Source: Chthonomonadaceae bacterium (GTDB lineage: Bacteria > Armatimonadota > Chthonomonadetes > Chthonomonadales > Chthonomonadaceae). From it: a stretch of 37,636 bases of DNA. The stretch lies in assembly GCA_027459665.1 (NCBI GenBank), contig DAIDHN010000039.1:1-37636 (forward strand), given 5' to 3'. The position numbers and the translations under genes were made by a program. Shown in pieces: positions 25,801 through 34,498 of the stretch. The notes beneath the pieces are model-generated. The model saw only the letters and a program-made list of their open reading frames with translations, did no database searches and had not been told where the DNA came from. Numbering within the stretch: the stretch's first letter is position 1; each line of letters begins with the position of its first letter.

Positions 25801-26633
25801 CACGGATAAACGCACTGGAGCGGTGGCGGCCAATGCTCGCGGAGACCAACGAGTCGTTCGCAGCGGCATGTGGGAGCTTTACGGATGTACTAAACGCGCT
25901 CTACATGCAGCCGCAAACGCTGAATGACGTTCACGAAACCGTGAAAGCTCAGCTAACCAGTGCAACGGAGGCAGCGGTCACTCTTTATCAGAACCTTCAT
26001 CGGCGATTCCGGCTGGACAAGGCCGCAGACGACCGCAAAAAGGCGCTGATAAATGGAAACAGCCTGAAGAAACTTAATAGGCTTACGAACATAGAGGTGC
26101 TCAACAGCGACAAGCTGAACACCATTCAAGCCACGTTGGGTACCCTTGTGTCGTGTAGCGGCTGTTTAGAAAGCGCCCTGCTCAAGAGTGCACGGTCGGT
26201 CTGCACCATGTGCGGGTTTAACCCAAAGGATAATCGGTCAGAAGTGGGCGCCGCAGAGGCTCTGGAAGCATGTGAAACGGACATTGAGGAGCTGCTGAGG
26301 GTCTGGGAACAGCAGCTGCTTAGCGAATTGGAGGATCCTTCCGCAGAGTCGTCGCTCACCCTTTTGTCACAGGAAGCACGCGAAGTGCTTCAGAATTTTG
26401 TAAACGCCCGGAAGCTGCCCAACGAGGTTACCGACGGCTTTACCAGCGCGGTGAACACCGTACTGAAGGGGCTAAAACGCCGTGCAATTCACGCAGAGGA
26501 ATTCGCGAAGACGGTGCTAGGCGATGGCGTTCCTCTTAAGCCGGACGAGGTGCAGACCCGTTTTGAAAAGTGGCTGAAGGAGCGTATTGGGCACGATGAC
26601 CAGAGCGCGGTGCGTTTCATTCTGGTAGACTAA
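22881..26633 (+). CDS. brxC: BrxC/PglY-like large ATPase (DUF6079-like)
   Basis: A 1250-residue P-loop ATPase. The N-terminus MKYGELFDLNPIQSVIQL and the Walker A GNYGTGKSH (about 67-75) are as in BREX BrxC/PglY ATPases. Walker B is LLLIDELLEF (about 174-183). A long helical body follows. Near the C-terminus is a four-Cys cluster C1092-x2-C1095-x12-C1108-x2-C1111, which should bind zinc. In BREX, BrxC/PglY is a large ATPase core component required for defence. The start ATG 22881 has AGGTG upstream, and the TTG at 22848 is poorer. It is the first gene of the cassette, followed by 315 bp without a gene. The family is named from memory. Confidence 0.85.
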   Translation: MKYGELFDLNPIQSVIQLEQADRKTEARRLVRSFVITPSLGDAIKAVVLPQLDFESGAEGKGIFVVGNYGTGKSHVMSFLSIIAEDEAAVASVQDDSWHAPLRKFAGKYCVKRCEIGGTLMNFYQIVAEQLEELAKTCNFSFTFRDQRDFSNVKTEFERFMTEFDKHFPGKGVLLLIDELLEFLKTRNDSDLVLDLATLRALGEFCDGSRFSLMAGIQELLYENRRFNHIATDVNRVRQRFYDFVIDNKGVKQLIEQHLFRKTDEQRQKIREIMLTQAHLFEVVGPEIEQFVALFPAHPRFIDEFQRVSVVERREILTILSNEAKLYAERELNERHIDLITADEYWKHIEADAGLNANAEVRTIKANVAVLKGKIENGLPANEDKPAAEKLVEALAVHRLTTPNITDATGLTPENLKNNLLWYTPIPMDDPQFLTRAAQRLLDSTRKAANGQFLALSEGSGQYYIDPTRVVDYEQDVATTAETLAKHVVQRYLNEVITRALEIDNDKPVLEGRLWSYNLLWQDTNVERPGWLFFGYPNQRSTAKPPKDFYIFIIPSERIMGKSDETIPNNPDETYWFFEDFPAAKCENSVNLAADAPDTFLDSLRKYAAACERARSCPPGDDQKAFEGIAGNILKNLVANFAEHAGDWLRVKFNGQTKTFSEWVLELDPGQANSLVKTRFDIISQAMFAPHFASRYPNYPVFRFKVQETSRAQSAASAIEVICETGMKPQNGHAVLAALKLYKDDAFTPDQSPWLGIIREKLRKLGANQFINNSELFEQEEDKWWFKGERLEAEWLLVVLAAGVRAGDMHLYGKHNKFDAANLAEFYKNIKSHDDVTRIGRPSELQMDIWERLFKLFALNIGLLSNARTHETAVIEFNKKVISRINELVELSEGFKAPLPFAEERAAEGIAEQSKSIEIAKRMLETYLQPINTKGKMQNIRIEDAELSDLEQQLQVCGSLRALREFLDRNDVHTRINALERWRPMLAETNESFAAACGSFTDVLNALYMQPQTLNDVHETVKAQLTSATEAAVTLYQNLHRRFRLDKAADDRKKALINGNSLKKLNRLTNIEVLNSDKLNTIQATLGTLVSCSGCLESALLKSARSVCTMCGFNPKDNRSEVGAAEALEACETDIEELLRVWEQQLLSELEDPSAESSLTLLSQEAREVLQNFVNARKLPNEVTDGFTSAVNTVLKGLKRRAIHAEEFAKTVLGDGVPLKPDEVQTRFEKWLKERIGHDDQSAVRFILVD

Positions 26634-26948
26634 CCGTGCAATACGCGGCAAGTCCTGCGGTTGCGTACGCGCTGTAGCAAATAGGCAACATGCCCCATCG
26701 AGAAGCGCAGGATTGCGACGTTGTTATGCTAATTCCTGGTTCATATTTGGGATTACGAGGGCATTATTCCAATTTAGGCGTTAAAATTGGGACAACAAAA
26801 CCCTTATTCCATTTTTTTAATTAAGGAAATGCGCGCGGCTCCGGTCCGCTTACGGTTAATTATCAGTGCCGAGCGAAATTGCGGTGAGCAGCTAGGCGCA
26901 TAGATTTACCTGCCTTGTATTCATGACTGAACTGAGGAAAACCTGACT
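26634..26948. other. 315-bp AT-richer gap between brxC-like and pglX-like genes
   Basis: No open frame of note and no BrxF-like gene is found. CCAATTT-N8-AAATTGG (26769-26790) is a clear inverted repeat, and the A/T-rich part at 26759-26825 repeats TTATTCCA twice. TCCTGCG at 26653 and CGCAGGA at 26706 are inverted but far apart. The region may carry a terminator for the first gene and a promoter for the second, so the methyltransferase could be expressed separately. Confidence 0.55.
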
Positions 26949-29738
26949 ATGAGTGATGATCCACAGATGAGCTTTTTGGGCGACGTGCCTGCCGCACCTG
27001 GCACGGAAGCGCGCAACGCGGAGCGTGAGAAGTACCTGGCCCTGCTTGCGGAAAAGCTGAAGGACCCAGAGTTCCGCAAGATAGAGGGTTTTCCTATTGG
27101 AACCGATGAGGCCATCCTGGCGCTTAGCGATCCTCCCTACTACACGGCGTGCCCCAACCCGTTCATAGAGGAGTGGCTGGCGGAGCACGCAAAGCCTTAC
27201 GACGCCGCTACCGACGACTACCACCGCGAGCCGTTCGCTACGGATGTGAGCGAGGGCAAGAACGACCCCATCTATAACGCGCACAGCTACCACACCAAGG
27301 TTCCACACAAGGCGATCATGCGCTACATCCTTCACTACACCCAGCCAGGCGACGTGGTGTACGATGGCTTTTGCGGCACCGGCATGACGGGCGTGGCCGC
27401 ACAGATGTGCGGCGATAAAGCGCAGGTGGAATCGCTGGGGTACCGCGTGTTGCCAGATGGCACCATCCTGGATAATGCAGGTGCGCCATTCAGCAGGCTG
27501 GGCGCGCGCAAGGCCATTCTCAACGACCTCTCACCTGCCGCAACCTTCATTGCCTACAACTACAACATGCCAGTTGACGCTGAAGCATTTGAACGGGAGG
27601 CGAAACGGATCCTTGCCGAAGTTGAAGAGGAGTGCGGATGGATGTACCGTACGCTGCACGACGCCACGCCAGAGGAGACTGCGCGTGTTGCGGCCGCCAT
27701 TGAGGTTTGCCAGACGGCTGATGAACTCCGAAATCTCTGGAGGCGGCTGGAAGCACGGGACCAGGAATTTTACGTACCTGGTTCGCGCATGCAGGCGGGC
27801 CGCATAAACTACACCGTGTGGAGCGACGTTTTTATATGTCCGTCATGCGGCGGCGAGATCATCTTTTGGGATGCAGCGGTGGACAAAGACGCAGATAAGG
27901 TACGGGATATTTTTAGCTGCCCCCACTGCCTAGCGGAAACCACAAAACGTAGATGCGCCCGGGCCCAACACACATTTTACGATGACGCGCTCGGTAAAAC
28001 CATCACCCAGGCTCGACAGGTTCCGGTTCTCATAAACTATTCCATTGGAAAAAATCGCTATGAAAAGCGGCCTGACACATACGACAATAGCCTGATCATA
28101 GCGATAAACAAACTTCCAATTCCGCACTGGTTCCCAACAGACAGAATGCCTGATGGTGAAGAGAGTCGGCGGAACGATCCTGCGGGCCTCACCCACGTGC
28201 ACCACTTCTACACCAATAGAAATTTGCTGTCTGAAGCCATGTTTCTTGCAGCCGCGCGCAACGCCGGCCTCTCCGAACTACAATTTTTAGTTTCCGCGCT
28301 CAATGTACACGTCACGAAAATGCGGCGATACCAGCCGGTTAAACCTGGTGGAACACCAAACCTCGCCGGCACTTTGTTCGTGTCGTCTTTGCCGGTGGAG
28401 TTGACCTTCTTCGACGGTATGCCCCGGAAGGTTAGTGACATCAAAAATGCTATGAGACCGCAGAATTGCACCAATAATCTTGTTTCAACCGGTTCGGCAA
28501 GCGAAACCGCAATGGCGCGTTGCGATTATTTGGAATACATCTTTACCGATCCGCCATTCGGAGGCAACCTCATGTACTCGGAATTAAACTTCCTTTGGGA
28601 GTCGTGGCTCAGGGTGAAGACGAACAACAAACGAGAGGCCATCACTAACGAGATCCAAAAAAAGGGAATACTAGAATATCAGGCAATTATGACTTCCAGT
28701 TTTAAGAATTACTATCGCTCGTTAAAACCGGGCAGGTGGATGACCGTGGAGTTTCATAACAGCGAGAACGCGGTATGGAATAGCATTCATGAAGCAATTT
28801 TACGCGCAGGCTTCCTCATTGCAGACGTACGGGTGTTAAATAAACAGCAAGGAACCTTCAAACAAGTAACTACGAGCGGCGCAGTAAAAGCGGACCTTGT
28901 CATCTCGTGCTACAAGCCGCACCATGCCTTTGAAGAGCGATTTCGCGCACTGCAAGGCAAACCGGAAGGGGTGGTCGAATTCCTGCAGGAGCACCTCGTT
29001 ATGCTGCCCGTGGCGCCGCTCAGCGCTGGAGGCAACCTAGAGATGGTTGCTGAGCGCACACGCCACCTGCTCTACGACCGCATGCTCGCCTACCACCTGC
29101 AGCGCGGCGCACGCATCCCGTTATCCGCCAGCGACTTCTACGCGCTGCTAGACGAGCAGTTTGTTGAGCGCGATGGCATGTACTTCCTGCCAGAACAGGC
29201 GTCCCGCTTCGACGCTATCAAGGCGCGCGGTGTAAAAACCGAGCAGTTCTCCATTTTTGTAAGCGACGAAAAGAGCGCGGTGCAGTGGGTGCGCGCCCGC
29301 CTCACAGAGCATCCCCAAACGCTGGGTGAGCTTACGCCCTCGTTCATGCAGGAGATGCGCGAATGGGACAGCCATGAGCCCCGTCCAGAGCTGCGCGACC
29401 TACTTCGCGAGTACTTCATCGAAGTCGGCGGTGTATGGCGCGTCGCGGATCCTAACAATGAGAAGGACTTGGAGCAAGTACGCCGCAACGCGCACCTCAA
29501 GCTCTTCCGCGAATACGCCAACAACACAACACAGCTAAAAACCTTCCGCAAGGAGGCCGTGCTAGAGGGCTTCCGTTACTGCTGGCAAACCAGGCAGTAC
29601 AGCGTTATCACAGCAGTATGCGAAAAGATGCCGCTCAAAGTACTGCAGGACACCCACGAGTTCGTCCAGTTCTACGACATCGCAAAAGACCTTGCGGGCA
29701 CGACTACTGGGCAGGCTGCGTTTAGCTGGGACGTCTGA
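26949..29738 (+). CDS. pglX: PglXI-like DNA methyltransferase with inserted zinc ribbon
   Basis: A 929-residue DNA methylase. Motif I is YDGFCGTGMTG (about 138-148) and motif IV TDPPFGGNLMY (Asp534), the N6_N4_Mtase-type active site for amino-group methylation. The two motifs lie nearly 390 residues apart; between them CPSC (297-300) and CPHC (324-327) form a likely zinc ribbon. In BREX the methylase marks host DNA at a nonpalindromic adenine site and is also needed for defence. The start has GAGGAA about 10 nt upstream. The middle third of the gene is poorer in GC than both ends. The last codons and the stop are duplicated in the spacer behind the gene. Confidence 0.88.
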   Translation: MSDDPQMSFLGDVPAAPGTEARNAEREKYLALLAEKLKDPEFRKIEGFPIGTDEAILALSDPPYYTACPNPFIEEWLAEHAKPYDAATDDYHREPFATDVSEGKNDPIYNAHSYHTKVPHKAIMRYILHYTQPGDVVYDGFCGTGMTGVAAQMCGDKAQVESLGYRVLPDGTILDNAGAPFSRLGARKAILNDLSPAATFIAYNYNMPVDAEAFEREAKRILAEVEEECGWMYRTLHDATPEETARVAAAIEVCQTADELRNLWRRLEARDQEFYVPGSRMQAGRINYTVWSDVFICPSCGGEIIFWDAAVDKDADKVRDIFSCPHCLAETTKRRCARAQHTFYDDALGKTITQARQVPVLINYSIGKNRYEKRPDTYDNSLIIAINKLPIPHWFPTDRMPDGEESRRNDPAGLTHVHHFYTNRNLLSEAMFLAAARNAGLSELQFLVSALNVHVTKMRRYQPVKPGGTPNLAGTLFVSSLPVELTFFDGMPRKVSDIKNAMRPQNCTNNLVSTGSASETAMARCDYLEYIFTDPPFGGNLMYSELNFLWESWLRVKTNNKREAITNEIQKKGILEYQAIMTSSFKNYYRSLKPGRWMTVEFHNSENAVWNSIHEAILRAGFLIADVRVLNKQQGTFKQVTTSGAVKADLVISCYKPHHAFEERFRALQGKPEGVVEFLQEHLVMLPVAPLSAGGNLEMVAERTRHLLYDRMLAYHLQRGARIPLSASDFYALLDEQFVERDGMYFLPEQASRFDAIKARGVKTEQFSIFVSDEKSAVQWVRARLTEHPQTLGELTPSFMQEMREWDSHEPRPELRDLLREYFIEVGGVWRVADPNNEKDLEQVRRNAHLKLFREYANNTTQLKTFRKEAVLEGFRYCWQTRQYSVITAVCEKMPLKVLQDTHEFVQFYDIAKDLAGTTTGQAAFSWDV

Positions 29739-29934
29739 ATCACGGATTAAACGGATTACACGGATTACACTGATGGTGCACTGGCACAGGTACTGCCTAT
29801 TACGGCAAGCTTAGGTAGCATGAAAGACCTGCCAGGCACGACTACTGGGCAGGCTGCGTTTAGCTGGGACGTCTGAATCACGGATTAAACGGATTACACG
29901 GATTACACCGATGGCGCACTGGCACAGGTACTGC
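29685..29934 (+). repeat. 112-bp segmental duplication including the methyltransferase 3' end
   Basis: 29685-29796 and 29823-29934 are near-identical copies, 138 bp apart, differing at only a handful of positions. The first copy covers the last 18 codons of the methyltransferase gene, its stop and about 60 bp of spacer; the second repeats the same gene end without a gene. Each contains three 9-bp units of the type CGGATTAAA/CGGATTACA. Confidence 0.9.
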
Positions 29935-30093
29935 GATAGTGCCTCAAGCTGAATAACCGCGAACAACGGTATTACCGTGAAATCAGTGTAATCTGTCTAA
30001 TCCGTGATTCAGACATCAATTACGCGACACTTATCACGAACAACGGTATTACCGTGCAATCAGTGTAATCCAACTAATCCGTGATTCAGACAT
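29733..30093. repeat. Four copies of a 17-mer and two 56-bp direct repeats
   Basis: GTCTGAATCACGGATTA occurs at 29733-29749 and 29871-29887, and inverted at 29998-30014 and 30075-30091. The inverted copies are parts of a 56-bp direct repeat (29961-30016 and 30038-30093, period 77). Each of these begins with GAACAACGGTATTACCGTG, which holds a near-palindrome. The first 17-mer contains the TGA stop of the methyltransferase. Facing copies could pair into a long stem. This fills most of the 390-bp gap 29739-30128; no gene is seen in it. Confidence 0.88.
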
Positions 30094-30128
30094 TTTACAG
30101 ATTCCTATAAAACGCAGGACTAAAACCG

Positions 30129-32777
30129 ATGTATGACCACGATGACATAATGTGGTGCCCTACCATAAACAGCTGGGTGAGGGTGCTTGAGGTGCGCACG
30201 CTGTTCGGTTCCAGCGTGGCGCGTGTCGTGCCGGAGGGCGGAAGCACCGTTCACACTGTGCCGGTGGAGACGCTGCAAAGCGGGCGTCCGTTCGATATCC
30301 AGGCGGCACTGGCGACGGTCGCTGGTGCCAGGACGTGGAGCGCATTGGGCTCCGACCTGTTTCTTGCACCTCTTGTTAGTGAGGTGATACCGCTGCCTCA
30401 CCAGTACCGTGTATTGCGCTCCGCCATGGCCGGGTTTCCTGTTCGTATGATGCTTGCCGATGAGGTCGGCATGGGCAAAACTATTGAAGCTGGGCTACTC
30501 CTAAAAGAACTGAAGTTGCGCGGCATGATAGAGCGCATTCTCGTACTTGCGCCTAAAAGTCTGCTGCTGCAATGGATAGTAGAAATGGACAGCCTGTTTA
30601 ACGAGCCGTTTGAACTTGTGCTTCCAGGGGATTGGAGCGCGGCCGTAGGCTTACGGGGGGAGAACGCATGGAAGCGACATCCTCAAATTGTAACATCCGT
30701 GGACTCCGTGAAGCCCAAAGAGGCACAGCGCGGTTGGTCGCTAGAAAAGATCGCACGGTACAACCTTGAGCGGTTCCACGACATAGTGGGCGCAGGGTGG
30801 GACCTGGTTATCATTGACGAGAGCCACAAAATCGCTGGGGCAAGCGATGACGTGTCGCGCTATGAGCTTGCTAAAGAGTTGGCGAAAGCGTCGCCGCACC
30901 TGCTGTTGCTCACTGCAACCCCTCACAGCGGCAAATCCGACGCGTTCAGGCGGCTGCTCGCACTTATAGACCCTGGGGTATTCACCGACGGTGTTACGCT
31001 CACTCGCGAATTAACCACGACAGTGGTTATTAGAACGGAGAAGCGTACTGCCCTGGATGCCGATAGCAAGCCGCTGTTTGCCCCTCGCTCTACCAGGCTT
31101 CTAAAAGTACCGTTTGGCCCTCGGCACGATGCCCAGCAGACACTCTATGAAGAGGTGTCTGCCTACGTTAGAGAAGGTTACAAGGCGGCGGAGCGAGATG
31201 GAGATAGAGGCTCGCACCTGCTGCTCATACTCATTCAGCGGCTGGTGAGCAGCTCCACAAGGGCGGTTCGCCATTTTCTGGAACAGCGCCTGCAGAAGCT
31301 GCTGGAAGGCAGCACAACCGAGGAAGCGGACGGCACCGACCGCCTGCCGGATGATGCAGACCTGGATGAGTTGGCGCAGACCGTGCTTTTATCTGAACCT
31401 TCGAACGAGCGAGAGCGCGAAGATGTAGAGAAGCTTTTGGCGTTGGCCATACGTGTAGAGAACGAGGGTCCCGACGCCCGTGCAGAAGCCCTCTATGAGC
31501 AGATGAAGCAGATTGCCCTCGCCGAAGAGACGCCTAGCACCAAATTCCTGGTGTTTACAGAATTTAGAGCCACCCAGACAATGCTAAAGGAGTTCCTGGA
31601 ACAACGAGGTTACCCCGTCGCTATACTAAACGGTGCAATGGAGATCTCCGAACGGCGTGCTGCGCTAGACACCTTCAGGAAGGAGGCGCAGATCCTCGTC
31701 TCTACCGATGCCGGTGGTGAAGGGCTCAACATGCAGTTTGCCCATGTCGTCTTTAACTACGACCTGCCGTGGAACCCCATGCGTGTTGAACAGCGCATTG
31801 GTCGGGTGGACCGCATAGGGCAGTCGCGGCCCGTTACTGCCACGAACCTTGTGCTTCAAAATTCCGTGGAGGCCCGCCTATACGATATCTGGCAGGAGAA
31901 GCTGGAGACCATCCTGCTGGAATTTGGCGTAGACAAAACGGGTGACGTTCTTGACTCATCGGATGCCAGTGCGCAATTTGAGAGGCTGGCGCGCACTGCA
32001 TTGCTGAATCCGGAGGCATTAAACGATGAGGTAGACCTGGTAGTGATGGACATTCGCAAGGCAGCGGCAAAGGCTTCCCAGCTGCACTCCCTATACACCA
32101 GCCCCGTGGAAGAACGGGATAGGGTGCCCTCCGTGCCGCTGCACGCGTGGATACGCACAATGGCCGGTGAAGTTTCCACGTCAGACACTGTGCAGGGCGA
32201 GCAGATTGATTTATCGGCGCAGGTCATTGAGCGCATCAACGCACTAACGCCTTTTTTTGCGGTTGGCAAACCCATTCCACGGCTCAAGGTGGAGGGTCTG
32301 GGTTTTCCACTCGATGGCTGGTTTTCTCTGTGGAAGGTAGGTATAGCGGAAGGCATTTGGCGCCAGCAGAACGTGTTTGCCCTCTTTAACACACCGGAAG
32401 GAAAATCGTTTAGCAAATCTGCACAGCGCGTGTGGGACGAGCTGGCTGCTAACCAGGTCACCATTACCGTAGAGGGCGAAACAGATGATTACGACCTGGA
32501 TAAAATTCAGGAGCAGGCTGAGCGAGAATCCATCGAGCTATACAACTCGGTCGTACGCAAGGCGCAAACGCGGGCAAAGCACAGGATCTTCGCGCTAGAA
32601 ACGAGCTACCTGGCGCGCAAGTCGTCGCTCGCCCGCATTGGCCTGGATGCAGTGCGAGAGTCACGACGCCGGGAGCTGGAGACGGAGTATGCAACGCGCC
32701 GGGCAGAAATCAATCTGGTGACACAGGCACTGCCGGATATAACGTGCCTCTTCCTTGCAAGGATAGTGGCGGAATGA
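30129..32777 (+). CDS. brxHII: SNF2-family helicase, BrxHII-like
   Basis: An 882-residue superfamily 2 helicase/translocase of the SNF2/HepA type. Motif I is DEVGMGKT (111-118), motif II is DESH (230-233), motif III is LLTATPHSGK, and motif VI is QRIGRVDRIGQ (555-565). The N-terminal part before motif I is a short beta-rich domain and the C-terminal part is helical. Position and type agree with BrxHII of BREX type 3. It would move along or remodel DNA in the defence complex; the exact action is not established. The start has AGGA about 10 nt upstream and lies right after the repeat-filled spacer. Its stop overlaps the next start as ATGA. Confidence 0.9.
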   Translation: MYDHDDIMWCPTINSWVRVLEVRTLFGSSVARVVPEGGSTVHTVPVETLQSGRPFDIQAALATVAGARTWSALGSDLFLAPLVSEVIPLPHQYRVLRSAMAGFPVRMMLADEVGMGKTIEAGLLLKELKLRGMIERILVLAPKSLLLQWIVEMDSLFNEPFELVLPGDWSAAVGLRGENAWKRHPQIVTSVDSVKPKEAQRGWSLEKIARYNLERFHDIVGAGWDLVIIDESHKIAGASDDVSRYELAKELAKASPHLLLLTATPHSGKSDAFRRLLALIDPGVFTDGVTLTRELTTTVVIRTEKRTALDADSKPLFAPRSTRLLKVPFGPRHDAQQTLYEEVSAYVREGYKAAERDGDRGSHLLLILIQRLVSSSTRAVRHFLEQRLQKLLEGSTTEEADGTDRLPDDADLDELAQTVLLSEPSNEREREDVEKLLALAIRVENEGPDARAEALYEQMKQIALAEETPSTKFLVFTEFRATQTMLKEFLEQRGYPVAILNGAMEISERRAALDTFRKEAQILVSTDAGGEGLNMQFAHVVFNYDLPWNPMRVEQRIGRVDRIGQSRPVTATNLVLQNSVEARLYDIWQEKLETILLEFGVDKTGDVLDSSDASAQFERLARTALLNPEALNDEVDLVVMDIRKAAAKASQLHSLYTSPVEERDRVPSVPLHAWIRTMAGEVSTSDTVQGEQIDLSAQVIERINALTPFFAVGKPIPRLKVEGLGFPLDGWFSLWKVGIAEGIWRQQNVFALFNTPEGKSFSKSAQRVWDELAANQVTITVEGETDDYDLDKIQEQAERESIELYNSVVRKAQTRAKHRIFALETSYLARKSSLARIGLDAVRESRRRELETEYATRRAEINLVTQALPDITCLFLARIVAE

Positions 32778-34498
32778 AATGGGTAGAGGCGATAGTCAGC
32801 GAGCTGTACCCGTCATTCGGTGGATTACCCACGTTCTGCGAGGACGACGACGCGCTTCTAGATATTCCAGAGGTAAGGGAAGCGCTGCGCAAGGCGGGAA
32901 TGACAATTGACGAGTGGGACGGTAGCCCGGAATCACTCGCCGCGCTGAAATGCCTTCAGCCTGATGAGCGCCCTTTGCTAATCGTAACTGACCCTACCCG
33001 CAAACATATCGTTACGGCGTGCCTTGAGAACTACCAGTGGACACCCATAGCCATTAGCGATATTATGCCCCGGTTTAACAATGAAATCGTGAAGTCGGTT
33101 CCCACCCTCCATTGGGACACCCTGCTGCAACTGCATACCACATTGCGATACCCGCTAAACCTCCCCGACACCGCACTCCTTGTAGCCCGCGCCGTTTACG
33201 GTGTTGATACTCTTGCCATTGAGTACGGCAATGGGTGGCTGCGCCTGCTTGGCTGTCTCGCTTGCGGCGACGACACCCTGCCGATGCCAGTTGCCCGCGA
33301 AGTTGCCCAGGCTGTAACATGGCCCACCGGCTTTAGCGCATCCGCTGCAGGTGAGGCTATGCAGTCGGCCGCGGCTGCCCGGGCCCTGCTATTGGATGCT
33401 GTAGCTAACGATGCGCAAGCCGTTGACGAAGCCGCGCCTTTCGTGAACGCCATTGTTTCGGTTCTTCGCGAAAGTAGGCAGACACAAACAGACGTGCATG
33501 TTGCATCGCTCGATTTACTCGCCCTATGGGCAGAACAGTGCAGCAGGCCGCAGGATGTGCTGCAGTTCGGCTTAAGTTACGCGGCGGCAGCGGTGCACGG
33601 TGATATTTCGCATGAGGTAAAACTAGAGGTCAACGCACTATTCTACCAGTGGCTAAAGCATAACTATGCACTTATGTTAAGTGCACCAAACCCGGAGACA
33701 CTGCGACTACCGCGCCTGTTGGACCGCCTGGATGCCGAGTACCAGAATGACAAGCTGCTGCTGCTGGTAATCGATTCCCTTTCGCTGCGCGCATGGGAAG
33801 TTACACGCCAACGGTGGCAAATCAGCGGCATAATTGGCACAGCAAACACGCGTGCGGCTTTTGCTGTACTGCCAACCATTACCTCGCTAAGCAGGCGCGC
33901 AATTTTCGAGGGCAGGTCGCCAAGCCAGTTTTTGGATGGAAATCACTCTGTTCGCCTGGAGCGGCAGTTATGGAAGGCGCGTTACCCGCGCGGCCATTAT
34001 CACACGGCTACCGAAGTTTTAGGCATTCAGGACAGCTTTGCCAGGTCGCGCAATCGTATATGTGTTGTGGATGTAACCTGGGATAAGCGCGGGCACAGTA
34101 TCGACCCACGCTTAGACTCGATAGAATCCGCCGCCGGCGTTTGGGCAGATAATACGAAACTTCAGGAAATTGTGAAAATGGGGCTGGAACATGGCTACCG
34201 CGTCATAATTACGGCTGACCACGGACAGGTTGAATGCCGGGGAACAGGGCGGCCAAACGTGGGCACACTGACGAATGAAAGATGCAGGCGAGTTATGATT
34301 TTTGACAACGAAGAAGTGTGCATGAGCTATGCAAACGAATCGGCGCAGCCGTTCCGCCCGTCAAACCTTTCAAAAGATATGTGGCCGCTGTTTGCTATGG
34401 GCACATGCAGCTTTGACCTGGAGGGGGCAGAATCTGTAAGCCACGGGGGTCTTACTATCGACGAGGTGCTGGTGCCTGTGGCAGAGGTGTTGAAATGA
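32774..34498 (+). CDS. pglZ: PglZ-domain protein (alkaline phosphatase superfamily)
   Basis: A 574-residue protein whose second half is the PglZ domain. It contains LLLVIDSLSLRAWE (Asp334), the following VLPTITSLSRRAIFEGRSP (Pro367 onward), ITADHGQVE (Asp482, His483) and a last HGGLTIDEVLVPVAEV (His557). This is the metal-binding order of the alkaline phosphatase superfamily. PglZ is the component common to all BREX types. The N-terminal half (1-320) is a helical region without a motif I can name. It overlaps the helicase stop and the following start by ATGA on both sides, so three genes are translated in a chain. Confidence 0.92.
   Translation: MKWVEAIVSELYPSFGGLPTFCEDDDALLDIPEVREALRKAGMTIDEWDGSPESLAALKCLQPDERPLLIVTDPTRKHIVTACLENYQWTPIAISDIMPRFNNEIVKSVPTLHWDTLLQLHTTLRYPLNLPDTALLVARAVYGVDTLAIEYGNGWLRLLGCLACGDDTLPMPVAREVAQAVTWPTGFSASAAGEAMQSAAAARALLLDAVANDAQAVDEAAPFVNAIVSVLRESRQTQTDVHVASLDLLALWAEQCSRPQDVLQFGLSYAAAAVHGDISHEVKLEVNALFYQWLKHNYALMLSAPNPETLRLPRLLDRLDAEYQNDKLLLLVIDSLSLRAWEVTRQRWQISGIIGTANTRAAFAVLPTITSLSRRAIFEGRSPSQFLDGNHSVRLERQLWKARYPRGHYHTATEVLGIQDSFARSRNRICVVDVTWDKRGHSIDPRLDSIESAAGVWADNTKLQEIVKMGLEHGYRVIITADHGQVECRGTGRPNVGTLTNERCRRVMIFDNEEVCMSYANESAQPFRPSNLSKDMWPLFAMGTCSFDLEGAESVSHGGLTIDEVLVPVAEVLK

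Noticed and set aside
26653-26712. TCCTGCG/CGCAGGA inverted repeat as a terminator
   Set aside because: Arms of 7 bp stand 46 bp apart with no T-run; a chance match is likely.
28657-28663. Run of seven A in the methyltransferase gene as a phase-variation tract
   Set aside because: Seven A is short for slippage control, and the frame is intact on both sides. The known Pgl phase variation uses a G-tract, which is not seen here.
29739-30128. CRISPR array
   Set aside because: The repeats are in both orientations, of unequal spacing and only four in number, with no unique spacers of even length.
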